Below, one piece after another: positions 9,946-18,528 of a stretch of DNA of 64,000 nucleotides. Origin of the DNA: Pseudomonas mohnii (GTDB taxonomy: Bacteria > Pseudomonadota > Gammaproteobacteria > Pseudomonadales > Pseudomonadaceae); NCBI RefSeq assembly GCF_900105115.1, contig NZ_FNRV01000001.1:4386501-4450500 (forward strand). Direction: 5' to 3'. The notes beneath the pieces are model-generated. The model saw nothing but the letters and a program-made list of their open reading frames with translations. It was not told the origin of the DNA and searched no databases. Both the position numbers and the translations under genes were made by a program. Position 1 is the stretch's first letter, and the number at the start of each line of letters is the position of its first letter.

Positions 9946-9976
9946 CGATGGCTGGCTTCTCAGGAGCCAGCCGTCG
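9946..9976 (-). other. Intercistronic hairpin between the porin and the binding-protein gene
   Basis: CGATGGCTGGCT pairs with AGCCAGCCGTCG around a 7-base loop. There is no T tract, so it is more likely an RNA-stabilising or processing element, or a weak attenuator, than a full terminator. Confidence 0.55.
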
Positions 9977-9987
9977 GGCAGGCGTGT

Positions 9988-11421
9988 TTACAGAATGTTG
10001 AACGGAACCGTGGTCACGAGACGGAACTCGTTGATGCTGCCGTCAGCCTGGTTTTCGCTGGCACGGTGCGCGGTGTAGGTCGCGCGAACGGTGGTGGCCT
10101 TCAGCGGGCCGCTTTGTACGGCGTAGGAAGCGCCGATGCCGTATTCGTAATGGGTTTCGCCATCCATCGACTGAATGCCGTCGTAACCCTTGCCCGCTAC
10201 ACCACCGTTGCCGGTGTAGTGAGTGCCGTCGATGCCCCAGCCGCGAGCCTGGTAGATGTTGAACTTCAGGCCTGGCACGCCGTATTCGGCCATGTTCAGA
10301 CCGTAGGCAATCTGGAACGATTTTTCGTTCGGGCCGTTGAAGTCCGACAGCAGGGAGTTGGCCAGGTAGATGCCGTTGGTTTCGTGCAGGTAGTCGAAGT
10401 ACTCGTTACCGTTCACTTCCTGGTACGAGAAGGTGAGGCTATGAGCCTGGTGAGCCAGGCCCAGCGACAGGGAGTAGGTGTCGTTGTCGATTTTGCCGAT
10501 CAACGCCTTACCTTCGTCCTTGGTCTTGTAGTAGTTCAGGCCAGTGGTCAGGCTCAGGACCTGGCTATCGCCCAGCACGTGGCTGGCGCCGAAGTAGTAT
10601 TGGTTCCAGATGTCTTCGGCCTGGGTGGCCCAGAGGCTGGTGGTCAGGCTGGCAAACGGGGTGTAGGTGAGACCGCCGGTGTAGACGTGGTCGGTTTCAA
10701 CGATGCCGTTGGCGTATTCGGTACGGAATTTACGCTGGCTTTCTTCGGTACGTGGTGAGTTGCGATCGAACGTGGCCAGATCGAAAGCCAGGTTGTTCAG
10801 CTCTTCGCTGTGGATCGCCACACCTTCGAAACTCGAAGGCAGCGCACGGTTGCCGATAACGTCGACCATCGGGCTGCTGAAGTTCATGCGGCCAGCGGTC
10901 AGGGTGGTGTTGGAGATTCGGGCCTTGACGTTGGCCAGACCCATTTTGCTCCACTGGCCTTGAGCGTCACCGCCTTCGGTGGTCAGGGTACGGTTGTTGC
11001 CCGCGCCTGGGCGAGTGCCCGGTGCGCCGCCGTTATTGGAGGCCAGGTCCTTGCGGTCCCGATCCAGTGCGATGGCGTTGTAGGCTGCCACTTCAGTGCT
11101 GAAACCGACAGTGCCTTCGGTGAAGCCCGAGTTGTACTTGACGATGGTGCCCTGAACCCAGTTGATCCGGCGGTCGGTCGGGGTCGAAACGCCGTCCTTC
11201 TTGTACTGGAACTTGCCACCGCGTTGCAGTTGCTCGTTGGCGTACCAGTTACGGGTAGTGCCGCTAATCGACTGGCCTTCGAGAAAACCAGTGGCGTCGC
11301 TTTGAGCATTCTTCTCATTCACAGTAACCGGGGTGTAGGCCTGGCTCTGGGGTTCTGCGTACGCCGTGGCGGTAACGCTGCTGATGGCCAAGGCCAGTAT
11401 CGCGGTGCTGCTCAGTTTCAT
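9988..11421 (-). CDS. opdP: OprD-family outer-membrane porin, OpdP-like (dipeptide porin)
   Basis: Outer-membrane channel, 477 aa, with signal peptide MKLSSTAILALAISSVTATA cut at AYA. The sequence has the OprD pattern (SGTTRNWYAN near the N-terminus, many amphipathic strands) and ends in a hydrophobic-aromatic strand (EFRLVTTVPFNIL). It lies inside the dpp operon between two binding-protein genes, as opdP (PA4501) does in PAO1, where it is known to take up Gly-Glu dipeptide. The start at 11421 has AAGGAG upstream. The symbol rests on context plus family membership. Confidence 0.85.
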   Translation of the reverse strand: MKLSSTAILALAISSVTATAYAEPQSQAYTPVTVNEKNAQSDATGFLEGQSISGTTRNWYANEQLQRGGKFQYKKDGVSTPTDRRINWVQGTIVKYNSGFTEGTVGFSTEVAAYNAIALDRDRKDLASNNGGAPGTRPGAGNNRTLTTEGGDAQGQWSKMGLANVKARISNTTLTAGRMNFSSPMVDVIGNRALPSSFEGVAIHSEELNNLAFDLATFDRNSPRTEESQRKFRTEYANGIVETDHVYTGGLTYTPFASLTTSLWATQAEDIWNQYYFGASHVLGDSQVLSLTTGLNYYKTKDEGKALIGKIDNDTYSLSLGLAHQAHSLTFSYQEVNGNEYFDYLHETNGIYLANSLLSDFNGPNEKSFQIAYGLNMAEYGVPGLKFNIYQARGWGIDGTHYTGNGGVAGKGYDGIQSMDGETHYEYGIGASYAVQSGPLKATTVRATYTAHRASENQADGSINEFRLVTTVPFNIL

Positions 11422-11556
11422 GGGTAAAGCTCCTTACTTTCTTTTTTTATGCCGTTCTTTTTTGATGAGCCGGCTATTTGCTTTGGAACTCAATGCACGC
11501 ATCGCAAACGTTTGCTGTACGCCTTATGGGCGAATTACGGCAACACGCTTGCGTGA

Positions 11557-11571
11557 GGGCGCAAGGCGCCC
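11557..11571 (-). other. Small hairpin between binding-protein gene and opdP
   Basis: GGGCGC-AAG-GCGCC is a short GC-rich hairpin in the 172-bp gap before the porin gene. It may slow or process the operon transcript. Nothing else is recognised in this gap. Confidence 0.3.
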
Positions 11572-11593
11572 CCGGCGATGTAGCTACACGGTT

Positions 11594-13195
11594 TTACTTT
11601 TCGATGCTGACACCCGAGAAGACGTTGCGACCGAACGGGCTCACCTTGAACCCTTCGATTTTGGCGCTCAACGGTTGGTTGACCGTCGAGTGGGCGACTG
11701 GCGTGATCGGCACTTGCTGCTTGAGCAACTGCTGCGCCTGTTTGTAAAGCTCGGTGCGCTGGTCATGGTCGGTCACGACCTTGGCCTGCTTGATCAGCTT
11801 GTCGTAAGCCGGATCGCACCACATGGAGTAGTTGTTGCCACCAATGGCATCGCAGCTGTAGAGCGTGCCGAGCCAGTTGTCCGGGTCACCGTTGTCACCG
11901 GTCCAGCCGATCAGGCTGATGTCGTGCTCGCCATTCTTGGTGCGTTTGATGTATTCGCCCCATTCGTAGCTGACGATCTTGATCTTGAGACCGATCTTCG
12001 CCCAGTCAGCCTGGAGCATTTCGGCCATCAACTTGGCGTTGGGGTTGTACGGTCGCTGAACCGGCATGGCCCACAGGGTGATCTCGGTACCTTCTTTCAC
12101 GCCGGCAGCCTTGAGCAATTCTTTGGCTTTTTCCGGGTTGTAGGCGGCGTCCTTAATGGTGTCGTCGTAGGACCATTGGGTCGGCGGCATGGCGTTGACG
12201 GCCAGTTGTCCTGCGCCCTGGTAAACGGCGTTGAGAATGCCTTGCTTGTTCACCGCCATGTCCAGTGCCTGGCGCACTTCAAGCTGGTCGAACGGTTTGT
12301 GGCGCACGTTGTAGGCGATGTAGCCGAGGTTGAAGCCGGGTTTCTCGATCAACTGCAGCTTCGGGTCGCTTTTCAGTGCGGTCACATCGGCAGGGCGCGG
12401 GTGCAGGGTGATCTGGCACTCATTGGCCTTGAGTTTCTGCACGCGTACCGACGCATCGGTGTTGATGGCGAAGATCAGGTTGTCGAGCTTGACCCGGCTC
12501 GGGTCCCAGTACTGCTTGTTGCCGGTGTAACGGATATTCGAGTCTTTCTGGTAGCTCTTGAATACGAACGGTCCGGTGCCGATCGGTTTCTGGTTGATGT
12601 CGCTCGGCTTGCCTTCGGTCAGCAGCTTGTTGGCGTACTCGGCGGAAAGGATGGCGGCGAAGCTCATGGCGATGTTCTGAATGAACGCGGCGTCGACGCT
12701 GTTAAGCGTCATGACCACGGTCAGCGGCCCGGTCTTTTCGACCTTGGCGATGTTCTTGTTCAGGCTCATGCCGTTGAAATATGGAAATTCGGTCGGGTAA
12801 GCCTTACGGAAAGGGTGTTGCGGATCGAGCATGCGGTTGAATGTGAACAGCACATCATCGGCGTTGAAGTCACGAGTCGGTGTGAAGTACTTGGTCGTGT
12901 GAAACTTCACCCCGGGACGAAGGTGAAAGGTGTACTTGAGGCCGTCCTCGGAAATATCCCAACTCGTGGCCAGGCCCGGTACGACATTGGTCGCGCCTTT
13001 TTCGAACTCTGCCAGGCGGTTGTACAGCGGCTCGGCGGCGTCATTATCCGTCGCGGTCGTGTACTGCGCGGTGTCGAAGCCAGCAGGACTGCCTTCGGAG
13101 CAGAACACCAGGCTGTTGTTGGCGGCCTGGCTCATGGAAGTGGCGGCCAACAGGCCGGAGCCCAGCAGTGCGGATAAAACCAAGGTATGGCGCAT
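11594..13195 (-). CDS. dppA: Dipeptide-type ABC transporter substrate-binding protein (family 5), second copy
   Basis: Periplasmic peptide-binding protein, 533 aa, with a signal peptide (MRHTLVLSALLGSGLLAATS) followed by ANNSLVFCSEGSPAGFD. Family-5 motifs YTFHLRPGVKFHT and WTGDNGDPDNWLG are clear. It is closely similar in layout and motifs to the neighbour at 13501-15126 (both share CSEGSPAGFD, GTGPFVFKSYQKDSNIRYTG and WAMPVQRPYNPNAKLMAEML), pointing to tandem duplication. A GAGGGAG ribosome site precedes the start. It presumably feeds the shared DppBCDF channel. Confidence 0.93.
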   Translation of the reverse strand: MRHTLVLSALLGSGLLAATSMSQAANNSLVFCSEGSPAGFDTAQYTTATDNDAAEPLYNRLAEFEKGATNVVPGLATSWDISEDGLKYTFHLRPGVKFHTTKYFTPTRDFNADDVLFTFNRMLDPQHPFRKAYPTEFPYFNGMSLNKNIAKVEKTGPLTVVMTLNSVDAAFIQNIAMSFAAILSAEYANKLLTEGKPSDINQKPIGTGPFVFKSYQKDSNIRYTGNKQYWDPSRVKLDNLIFAINTDASVRVQKLKANECQITLHPRPADVTALKSDPKLQLIEKPGFNLGYIAYNVRHKPFDQLEVRQALDMAVNKQGILNAVYQGAGQLAVNAMPPTQWSYDDTIKDAAYNPEKAKELLKAAGVKEGTEITLWAMPVQRPYNPNAKLMAEMLQADWAKIGLKIKIVSYEWGEYIKRTKNGEHDISLIGWTGDNGDPDNWLGTLYSCDAIGGNNYSMWCDPAYDKLIKQAKVVTDHDQRTELYKQAQQLLKQQVPITPVAHSTVNQPLSAKIEGFKVSPFGRNVFSGVSIEK

Positions 13196-13461
13196 AACGC
13201 TCCCTCTCGTTCAGTGTTTTGACAATGAGCCGTTGTCCCGTCCGCGGACGTGGAGGCCTCACTGGTTTCAAGCCATGGCGTGCATCAGAAAAACCGATGA
13301 CCCACGCATAAGCTGGTCGGATCCCGACGGTATGAATCGTGGGCCCGGCAGTAAATGCGTAGAGTCCGAAAGACTCGTAGGAAATGACGACGCGTCCTAA
13401 AGGACTGCTGTAGTCAGCAGACGATTTGGATGTAGGCGGATTCCTGCTTTCTCGGGTAATA

Positions 13462-13496
13462 CGGCAATGGCGACGTCAAAAACGTCGCCATTGCCG
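13462..13496 (-). other. Strong intercistronic hairpin after the first dppA paralog
   Basis: CGGCAATGGCGACGT and ACGTCGCCATTGCCG form a perfect 15-bp stem with loop CAAAA, 4 bp after the stop codon of the 13501-15126 gene. No T tract follows on the minus strand. This would protect the upstream mRNA from 3' exonucleases and could raise expression of the first binding protein relative to the rest. The remaining gap to 13195 shows no gene. Confidence 0.75.
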
Positions 13497-13500
13497 AACC

Positions 13501-15126
13501 TTATTTGCTGACGCTGACACCGTAGAAGGAGTTCAAGCCAAACGGGCTGATCTTGAAATCCTGCACTTCGGCGCGCATGGGTTGGAACACCGTCGAGTGA
13601 GCGATAGGTGTCATTGGAGTCTGGTCTTTCAGAATGTGTTGAGCCTGTTTGTACAGCTCGGTGCGCTTGGCCTGATCCGAGGTGCGCTTGGCTTGCTTGA
13701 CGATGTCGTCAAACGGCTTGTAGCACCACTTGGAGAAGTTGTTGCCTTCCAGCGAGTCGCATCCGAACAGCACGTTCAGCCAGTTGTCCGGATCACCATT
13801 GTCACCGCTCCAGCCAATCAGCATTGCCTGGTTTTCGCCACCTTTGGAACGCTTGATGTACTCGCCCCACTCGTAGCTCTGGATCTTGACCTTGAGGCCG
13901 ATCTTGGACCAGTCGGACTGCAGCATTTCTGCCATCAGCTTGGCGTTCGGGTTGTATGGACGCTGTACCGGCATCGCCCAGAGCACGATTTCGGTGCCCT
14001 CTTTAACGCCCGCTTCCTTGAGCAGCTCTTTGGCTTTCTCGGGGTTGTACGGTGCATCCTTGATGGTGGTGTCGTAGGACCACTGGGTCGGCGGCATGGC
14101 GTTGACGGCCAATTGGCCGGCGCCCTGGTACACGGAGTCGATGATCTGTTGCTTGTTGACGGCCATGTCCAGCGCCTGGCGAACCTTCAGGTCGGCCAGC
14201 GGGTTTGCCTCGGTCTGACCCTTGACCTTGGGCATCACGTTGTAGGCGATGTAACCCAGGTTGAAACCAGCCTGGTCTGGCAGCTTCAGAGTCTTGTCTT
14301 CGCGCAGCGCCTTCAGGTCGGCCGGACGCGGGAACAGAGTGACCTGGCACTCATTCTTCTTCAGCTTCTGGATGCGTACCGACGGGTCGGTGGTGATGGC
14401 GAAGATCAGGTTGTCGATCTTGACGTCTTCAGGCTTCCAGTAGTCCTTGTTCCCGGTGTAGCGGATGTTGGAGTCTTTCTGGTAGCTCTTGAACACGAAC
14501 GGACCCGTGCCGACCGGCTTCTGGTTGATGTCGGCGGCCTTGCCTTCCTTGAGCAGCTGGGCAGCGTACTCGGCGGACTGGATCGAGGCGAAGCTCATGG
14601 CCATGTTCTGGATGAACGCGGCATCGACGTCTTTGAGGGTGAACTTGACAGTGTGGTCGTCGACTTTATCGATCTTGGTGATGTTGGTGTCCATCCCCAT
14701 GTCGGTGAAGTACGGGAATTCGGTCGGGTACGCTTTGCGGAACGGGTCATCCTTGTTAATCATGCGATTAAAGGTGAACAGCACGTCGTCGGCGTTGAAC
14801 TCACGAGTGGGCTTGAAGTACGGGGTGGTGTGGAACTTGACGCCTTCACGCAAGTGGAAGGTGTAGGTCAGGCCGTCATCGGAGACGTCCCATTTGGTCG
14901 CCAGCCCAGGAACTACGGCGGTGCCGCCGCGCTCGAACTGGGTCAAACGGTTGAACATGGTCTCGGCTGAGGCGTCGAAGTCGGTTCCGGTGGTGTATTG
15001 ACCCGGATCGAAACCGGCCGGGCTCCCTTCGGAGCAGAACACCAGGTTAGTCGCAGCTTGGGCGAAAGGCGCGGCCGCTAATAAGCCGGCACCTAATAGA
15101 AACGGAATGACCGCGTGTTTAAGCAT
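13501..15126 (-). CDS. dppA: Dipeptide-type ABC transporter substrate-binding protein (family 5), first copy of operon
   Basis: Periplasmic binding protein of 541 aa. Signal peptide MLKHAVIPFLLGAGLLAAAP ends at AQA. Family-5 signatures YTFHLREGVKFHTTPYF and WSGDNGDPDNWLN are present. The ATG at 15126 with GAGG upstream is chosen; the frame stays open to 15255 but the extra 43 residues do not look like protein. It is the first gene of the leftward locus and so probably the most expressed. Compared with its neighbour it has a small insert (VMPKVKGQTEANPLADLKV). Confidence 0.93.
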   Translation of the reverse strand: MLKHAVIPFLLGAGLLAAAPFAQAATNLVFCSEGSPAGFDPGQYTTGTDFDASAETMFNRLTQFERGGTAVVPGLATKWDVSDDGLTYTFHLREGVKFHTTPYFKPTREFNADDVLFTFNRMINKDDPFRKAYPTEFPYFTDMGMDTNITKIDKVDDHTVKFTLKDVDAAFIQNMAMSFASIQSAEYAAQLLKEGKAADINQKPVGTGPFVFKSYQKDSNIRYTGNKDYWKPEDVKIDNLIFAITTDPSVRIQKLKKNECQVTLFPRPADLKALREDKTLKLPDQAGFNLGYIAYNVMPKVKGQTEANPLADLKVRQALDMAVNKQQIIDSVYQGAGQLAVNAMPPTQWSYDTTIKDAPYNPEKAKELLKEAGVKEGTEIVLWAMPVQRPYNPNAKLMAEMLQSDWSKIGLKVKIQSYEWGEYIKRSKGGENQAMLIGWSGDNGDPDNWLNVLFGCDSLEGNNFSKWCYKPFDDIVKQAKRTSDQAKRTELYKQAQHILKDQTPMTPIAHSTVFQPMRAEVQDFKISPFGLNSFYGVSVSK

Positions 15127-15548
15127 GGTGGCCTCATGATTTGTTGTCATTTTTTGATTTTGAGGACGACCTCGTGAGTCGTGCCTGCGGATACTTATGC
15201 AGGGGCCATACCCAATGCAAGATCCAGAGTGACTACAAGCCTTAAACAGTGGCACGAACGTACCTTAATGTCGCATATGTATAAAATTTGACGCATTTGA
15301 CCGTTTGCGCGGTGTTTTTATCGTGCTAACGGCGCCCCTTTTTGGTGCGTTAAGGCCTTGGCGGCGCCCGTGGGTGGGGCGAGGTGTTACCTATTTATAC
15401 CCCTGTCCCTCAGTGGGGGCAGGGGTAAATGGGAGCCATTATTGTTGCCAGGCTCATGAGCAAGATGTACGAAGTGCAACTGCGATAGTTGTCTGGGTAT
15501 TCCTGTTTATTTCCAGAATCAGCATAGACGTCGGTTTGCAAAAAAAAA
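15127..15548. other. Intergenic region upstream of the dpp locus
   Basis: No gene is supported here. The part near 15255-15300 is AT-rich (CATATGTATAAAATTTGACG) and is the likely place of the leftward dpp promoter, with TATACA on the minus strand as a possible -10; I cannot assign a -35 box or a regulator site. Short open frames on the plus strand have no ribosome site or recognisable product. Confidence 0.4.
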
Positions 15549-15576
15549 GGCGATCACTTGAATGATCGCCTTTTTT
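15549..15576. terminator. Bidirectional terminator
   Basis: GGCGATCA and TGATCGCC form a hairpin with an A8 run on one side and T6 on the other. On the minus strand it closes the SIMPL-domain gene ending at 15593. Confidence 0.85.
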
Positions 15577-15592
15577 GCCTACCGGTTATGAA

Positions 15593-16309
15593 TCAAGGCA
15601 TCAGCACTTCAATCGAACCGTCGGCAGTCATGCTGACCTGGCTGGTGCCCGCTTCCACTTCCGGCGTGACCGGAGCGGCGTCCATGCTGGCAGCTTTCAT
15701 CATCATCGGTGCGCGCATGTACGGTTGTGGATAGCCGTTGCTGTTGAGGTTCAGGTTGACGATCTTGTAACCCTTGCCCCCCAGTGCATCAGTGGCCAGT
15801 TGGGCGCGGGCCTTGAACGCGGTCACGGCGTCCTTGAGCAGGGCGTCTTCGCTGGCCTTGCGGGTTGGCGTGGCAATGGCGAAGTCCATGCCGCCCATCT
15901 TCAGGTCGGTGAGCAGTTCGCCGGTGAGTTTCGACAGTGCGGCGAAGTCCGGGCTTTCCAGGCGCAGCTCGGCGCGTTCACGCCAGCCAGTGATTTTTTG
16001 ACCCTTGGTGTCATAGATCGGGTAGCTGTTGCGGCTGCCCTGGCGCAAAGTGATGTCCTTGACCTGTTTGGCCTGGGCCAGCGCCTTGTTCATGGTGGTG
16101 CTGACATCGGCGGCGAGTTTGGCCGGGTCACTGTTTTGTTCTTCGGTGTAGAGGGTCACGATCATCAGGTCGCGAGCCACTTCCTGACTGACTTCGGCGC
16201 GCAGTGAAATCTGGTTGTAATGAAGCTCGTCGGCAGCCAGGGCCGGGAGGCTGGCGATCGCGCCAATGCTCAGGGCGAGGAGGGCGGCGCTGCGGCGGAA
16301 TGTGTGCAT
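15593..16309 (-). CDS. SIMPL (DUF541) domain periplasmic protein
   Basis: A 238-aa protein with signal peptide MHTFRRSAALLALSIGAIAS cut at LAA. The mature part is a SIMPL/DUF541 domain: N-terminal RAEVSQEVARDLMIVTLYTE, and the central GSRNSYPIYDTKGQKITGWR, a pattern seen in YggE-like and OmpW-type oxidative-stress proteins. The start at 16309 has AGGAGC upstream; the frame open to 16363 is not used. Its biochemical role is unknown. It is divergent from roxS across a 306-bp gap that holds a REPIN. Confidence 0.85.
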   Translation of the reverse strand: MHTFRRSAALLALSIGAIASLPALAADELHYNQISLRAEVSQEVARDLMIVTLYTEEQNSDPAKLAADVSTTMNKALAQAKQVKDITLRQGSRNSYPIYDTKGQKITGWRERAELRLESPDFAALSKLTGELLTDLKMGGMDFAIATPTRKASEDALLKDAVTAFKARAQLATDALGGKGYKIVNLNLNSNGYPQPYMRAPMMMKAASMDAAPVTPEVEAGTSQVSMTADGSIEVLMP

Positions 16310-16426
16310 GAAAGCTCCTTGGAAGGGTGCGCAGGGCTCTGTTCCGGGCCTGCGTGAAACCATCAGACTCTAGCCTCTATGATCCGGTTCGCACAGTTAC
16401 AACTTCTATACAGATACACATGCCCC

Positions 16427-16526
16427 CTGTAGGAGCGAGCCTGCTCGCGATGAACCTGAGAGCACCGAGGGGTGCCAGGTTCCCAGCGTCACCGTTGACG
16501 ACCATCGCGAGCAGGCTCGCTCCTGC
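16427..16526. repeat. REPIN
   Basis: Inverted arms CTGTAGGAGCGAGCCTGCTC (16427) and GAGCAGGCTCGCTCCTGCA (ending 16526) in the gap between the SIMPL gene and roxS. Confidence 0.9.
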
Positions 16527-16572
16527 ATGTGGCCGTTTGCCGCACTTTTTCCTGTCAGCCCCCGCGCTTGGT

Positions 16573-16578
16573 TATACT
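16573..16578 (+). promoter_or_regulatory. Possible -10 box of roxSR
   Basis: TATACT lies 38 bp before the roxS start codon. The -35 region (TCCTGT) is poor, so the promoter may need an activator. Confidence 0.35.
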
Positions 16579-16615
16579 CCCGGCGATCCGCCTGGAGCGC
16601 TCATCAGGAGAGCTC

Positions 16616-17878
16616 ATGCTCGCCCCCGTTCAAATTACCTCCGCAACTCGCCAGAATCTCTGGCGGCTGACGTTCATCCGCACTTTAGTGTTGGCCGCCC
16701 AGGCCGGCTCCGTGGGCCTGGCCTACTGGTTTGAATTGCTGCCGTTGCCCTGGTTCCAGCTGGCGGCGACCCTCGGTTGCTCGATGCTGTTGTGTGCGTT
16801 CACGGCGATTCGCCTGCGTACGTCATGGCCGGTGACAGAACTCGAATACGCCTTGCAACTGGCCTGCGACCTGTTTATCCACAGTGCCTTGCTGTACTTT
16901 TCGGGCGGCTCGACCAACCCGTTCGTGTCTTATTACCTGGTGCCACTGACCATCGCGGCCGTGACATTGCCGTGGCGTTATTCGGTGATCCTGTCCGGTA
17001 TCGCGTTGACGATGTACACCCTGTTGCTGGCGCGCTTTTATCCGTTGCAGACCTTCCCGATCGCTCGGGAAAACCTGCAGGTTTACGGGATGTGGCTGAG
17101 TTTTGCCCTCGCCGCGGCGGTCATCACCTTCTTCGCCGCGCGCATGGCCGAAGAGTTGCGCCGTCAGGAAGAACTGCGCGCCATTCGCCGCGAAGAAGGA
17201 CTGCGCGACCAGCAATTGCTGGCCGTGGCCACCCAGGCGGCCGGCGCCGCCCATGAACTGGGTACGCCACTGGCGACCATGAGCGTGTTGCTCAAGGAAA
17301 TGCGCCAGGATCACCACGACCCGATGCTGCAGGACGACCTGAGCGTGCTGCAGGATCAGGTCAAGCTGTGCAAAGAGACCTTGCAACAACTGGTGCGCGC
17401 CGCCGAAGCCAATCGCCGCCTGGCCGTGGAGATGCAGGACGTCACCGACTGGCTCGATGAGGCACTGAACCGCTGGCACCTGATGCGCCCGGAAGCCAGC
17501 TATCGCTTCCAGCGCCTGGGTCAAGGCAAGGTGCCGCGCATGGCTCCACCGCCGGACCTGACCCAGGCCCTGTTGAATTTGCTGAACAACGCCGCCGATG
17601 CCTGTCCCGAGGGCCTGCAAGTGACGCTGGACTGGGATGCGGATAACCTGACGATCAGCATTCGCGACCACGGAGCCGGTGTACCGCTGGCCATCGCCGA
17701 GCAGATTGGCAAGCCATTTTTTACCACCAAGGGCAAAGGTTTCGGCCTGGGCCTGTTTTTGAGCAAGGCCAGCGTGACACGCGCCGGCGGCTCAGTGAAA
17801 CTCTACAGTCATGAGGAAGGCGGCACGCTCACCGAGCTGCGCCTGCCCCGTGTCGCCCGAGGAGACCAACATGAGTGA
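16616..17878 (+). CDS. roxS: Redox sensor histidine kinase RoxS (RegB/PrrB family)
   Basis: Membrane histidine kinase of 420 aa that controls respiratory genes with RoxR. Six hydrophobic segments occupy about residues 18-180. The quinone-sensing heptad GGSTNPF is at 97-103. The H-box AAHELGTPLATM places the phospho-accepting His at 213, and Cys252 (QVKLCKETL) sits 39 residues later, matching the redox-active Cys265 of RegB (His225). N-box LLNNAADA and G-box GFGLGLFLSK follow. The ATG at 16616 is chosen because MLAPVQITSATRQNLWRL leads straight into the first helix. The stop overlaps roxR by 8 bases. Confidence 0.93.
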   Translation: MLAPVQITSATRQNLWRLTFIRTLVLAAQAGSVGLAYWFELLPLPWFQLAATLGCSMLLCAFTAIRLRTSWPVTELEYALQLACDLFIHSALLYFSGGSTNPFVSYYLVPLTIAAVTLPWRYSVILSGIALTMYTLLLARFYPLQTFPIARENLQVYGMWLSFALAAAVITFFAARMAEELRRQEELRAIRREEGLRDQQLLAVATQAAGAAHELGTPLATMSVLLKEMRQDHHDPMLQDDLSVLQDQVKLCKETLQQLVRAAEANRRLAVEMQDVTDWLDEALNRWHLMRPEASYRFQRLGQGKVPRMAPPPDLTQALLNLLNNAADACPEGLQVTLDWDADNLTISIRDHGAGVPLAIAEQIGKPFFTTKGKGFGLGLFLSKASVTRAGGSVKLYSHEEGGTLTELRLPRVARGDQHE

Positions 17879-18431
17879 CGAAATCCAAGTCGAAGGCGAA
17901 GAACTGCCGCATTTGCTGCTGGTCGATGACGACGCAACATTTACCCGCGTCATGGCTCGAGCGATGGCTCGCCGTGGTTTTCGCGTCAGTACCGCCGGTT
18001 CCGCCGAAGAAGGCCTGGCGATGGCCCAGGCCGATCTGCCGGACTACGCCGCCCTGGACCTGAAAATGGACGGCGACTCGGGTCTGGTGTTGTTGCCCAA
18101 ATTGCTGGAAATGGACCCGGAAATGCGCGTGGTGATCCTCACGGGTTACTCGAGCATTGCCACCGCCGTCGAGGCGATCAAGCGCGGTGCCTGCAACTAC
18201 CTGTGCAAACCGGCGGATGCCGACGACGTTCTGGCCGCGCTGCTTTCCGAGCATGCCGACCTCGACAGCCTGGTGCCGGAGAATCCGATGTCGGTCGACC
18301 GTCTGCAGTGGGAGCATATCCAGCGCGTCTTGACCGAGCACGAAGGCAACATCTCCGCCACGGCCCGCGCCCTGGGCATGCATCGCCGCACGCTGCAGCG
18401 CAAACTGCAGAAGCGCCCCGTTCGCCGCTGA
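17871..18431 (+). CDS. roxR: Redox response regulator RoxR (RegA/PrrA family)
   Basis: Response regulator, 186 aa. The receiver domain has the acidic pair VDDD at 18-21, the phospho-acceptor Asp63 (ALDLKMDG), Thr in VVILTGYSS and Lys in LCKPAD. The C-terminal Fis-type helix-turn-helix (NISATARALGMHRRTLQRKL) is nearly diagnostic of RegA/PrrA proteins. The gene starts inside the end of roxS (ATGAGTGA overlap), so the two are translationally coupled. Family knowledge: in P. aeruginosa and P. putida RoxSR governs terminal oxidase and cyanide-tolerance genes. Confidence 0.94.
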   Translation: MSDEIQVEGEELPHLLLVDDDATFTRVMARAMARRGFRVSTAGSAEEGLAMAQADLPDYAALDLKMDGDSGLVLLPKLLEMDPEMRVVILTGYSSIATAVEAIKRGACNYLCKPADADDVLAALLSEHADLDSLVPENPMSVDRLQWEHIQRVLTEHEGNISATARALGMHRRTLQRKLQKRPVRR

Positions 18432-18471
18432 ACCTGTGCTGAACGAATGCGGGTAGCTCCTCGCGACAAAC

Positions 18472-18510
18472 CGAACCGATCATCTATGATCGGTTCGTGC
18501 GTGTTTTTTT
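18472..18510 (+). terminator. Probable terminator of roxSR
   Basis: CGAACCGATCAT and ATGATCGGTTCG form a stem followed, after six bases, by a run of T (GTTTTTTTC). The distance between stem and T run is larger than ideal. Confidence 0.55.
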
Positions 18511-18528
18511 CTTTATCGAGCCTTTTCC

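Noticed and set aside
11366..13177. A 603-codon open frame antisense to a dppA gene
   Set aside because: The minus-strand binding protein has a signal peptide and family-5 motifs; this frame has none.
15305..15565. An 86-codon plus-strand open frame upstream of the SIMPL gene
   Set aside because: No ribosome site, no signal or domain, and it ends in the terminator hairpin.
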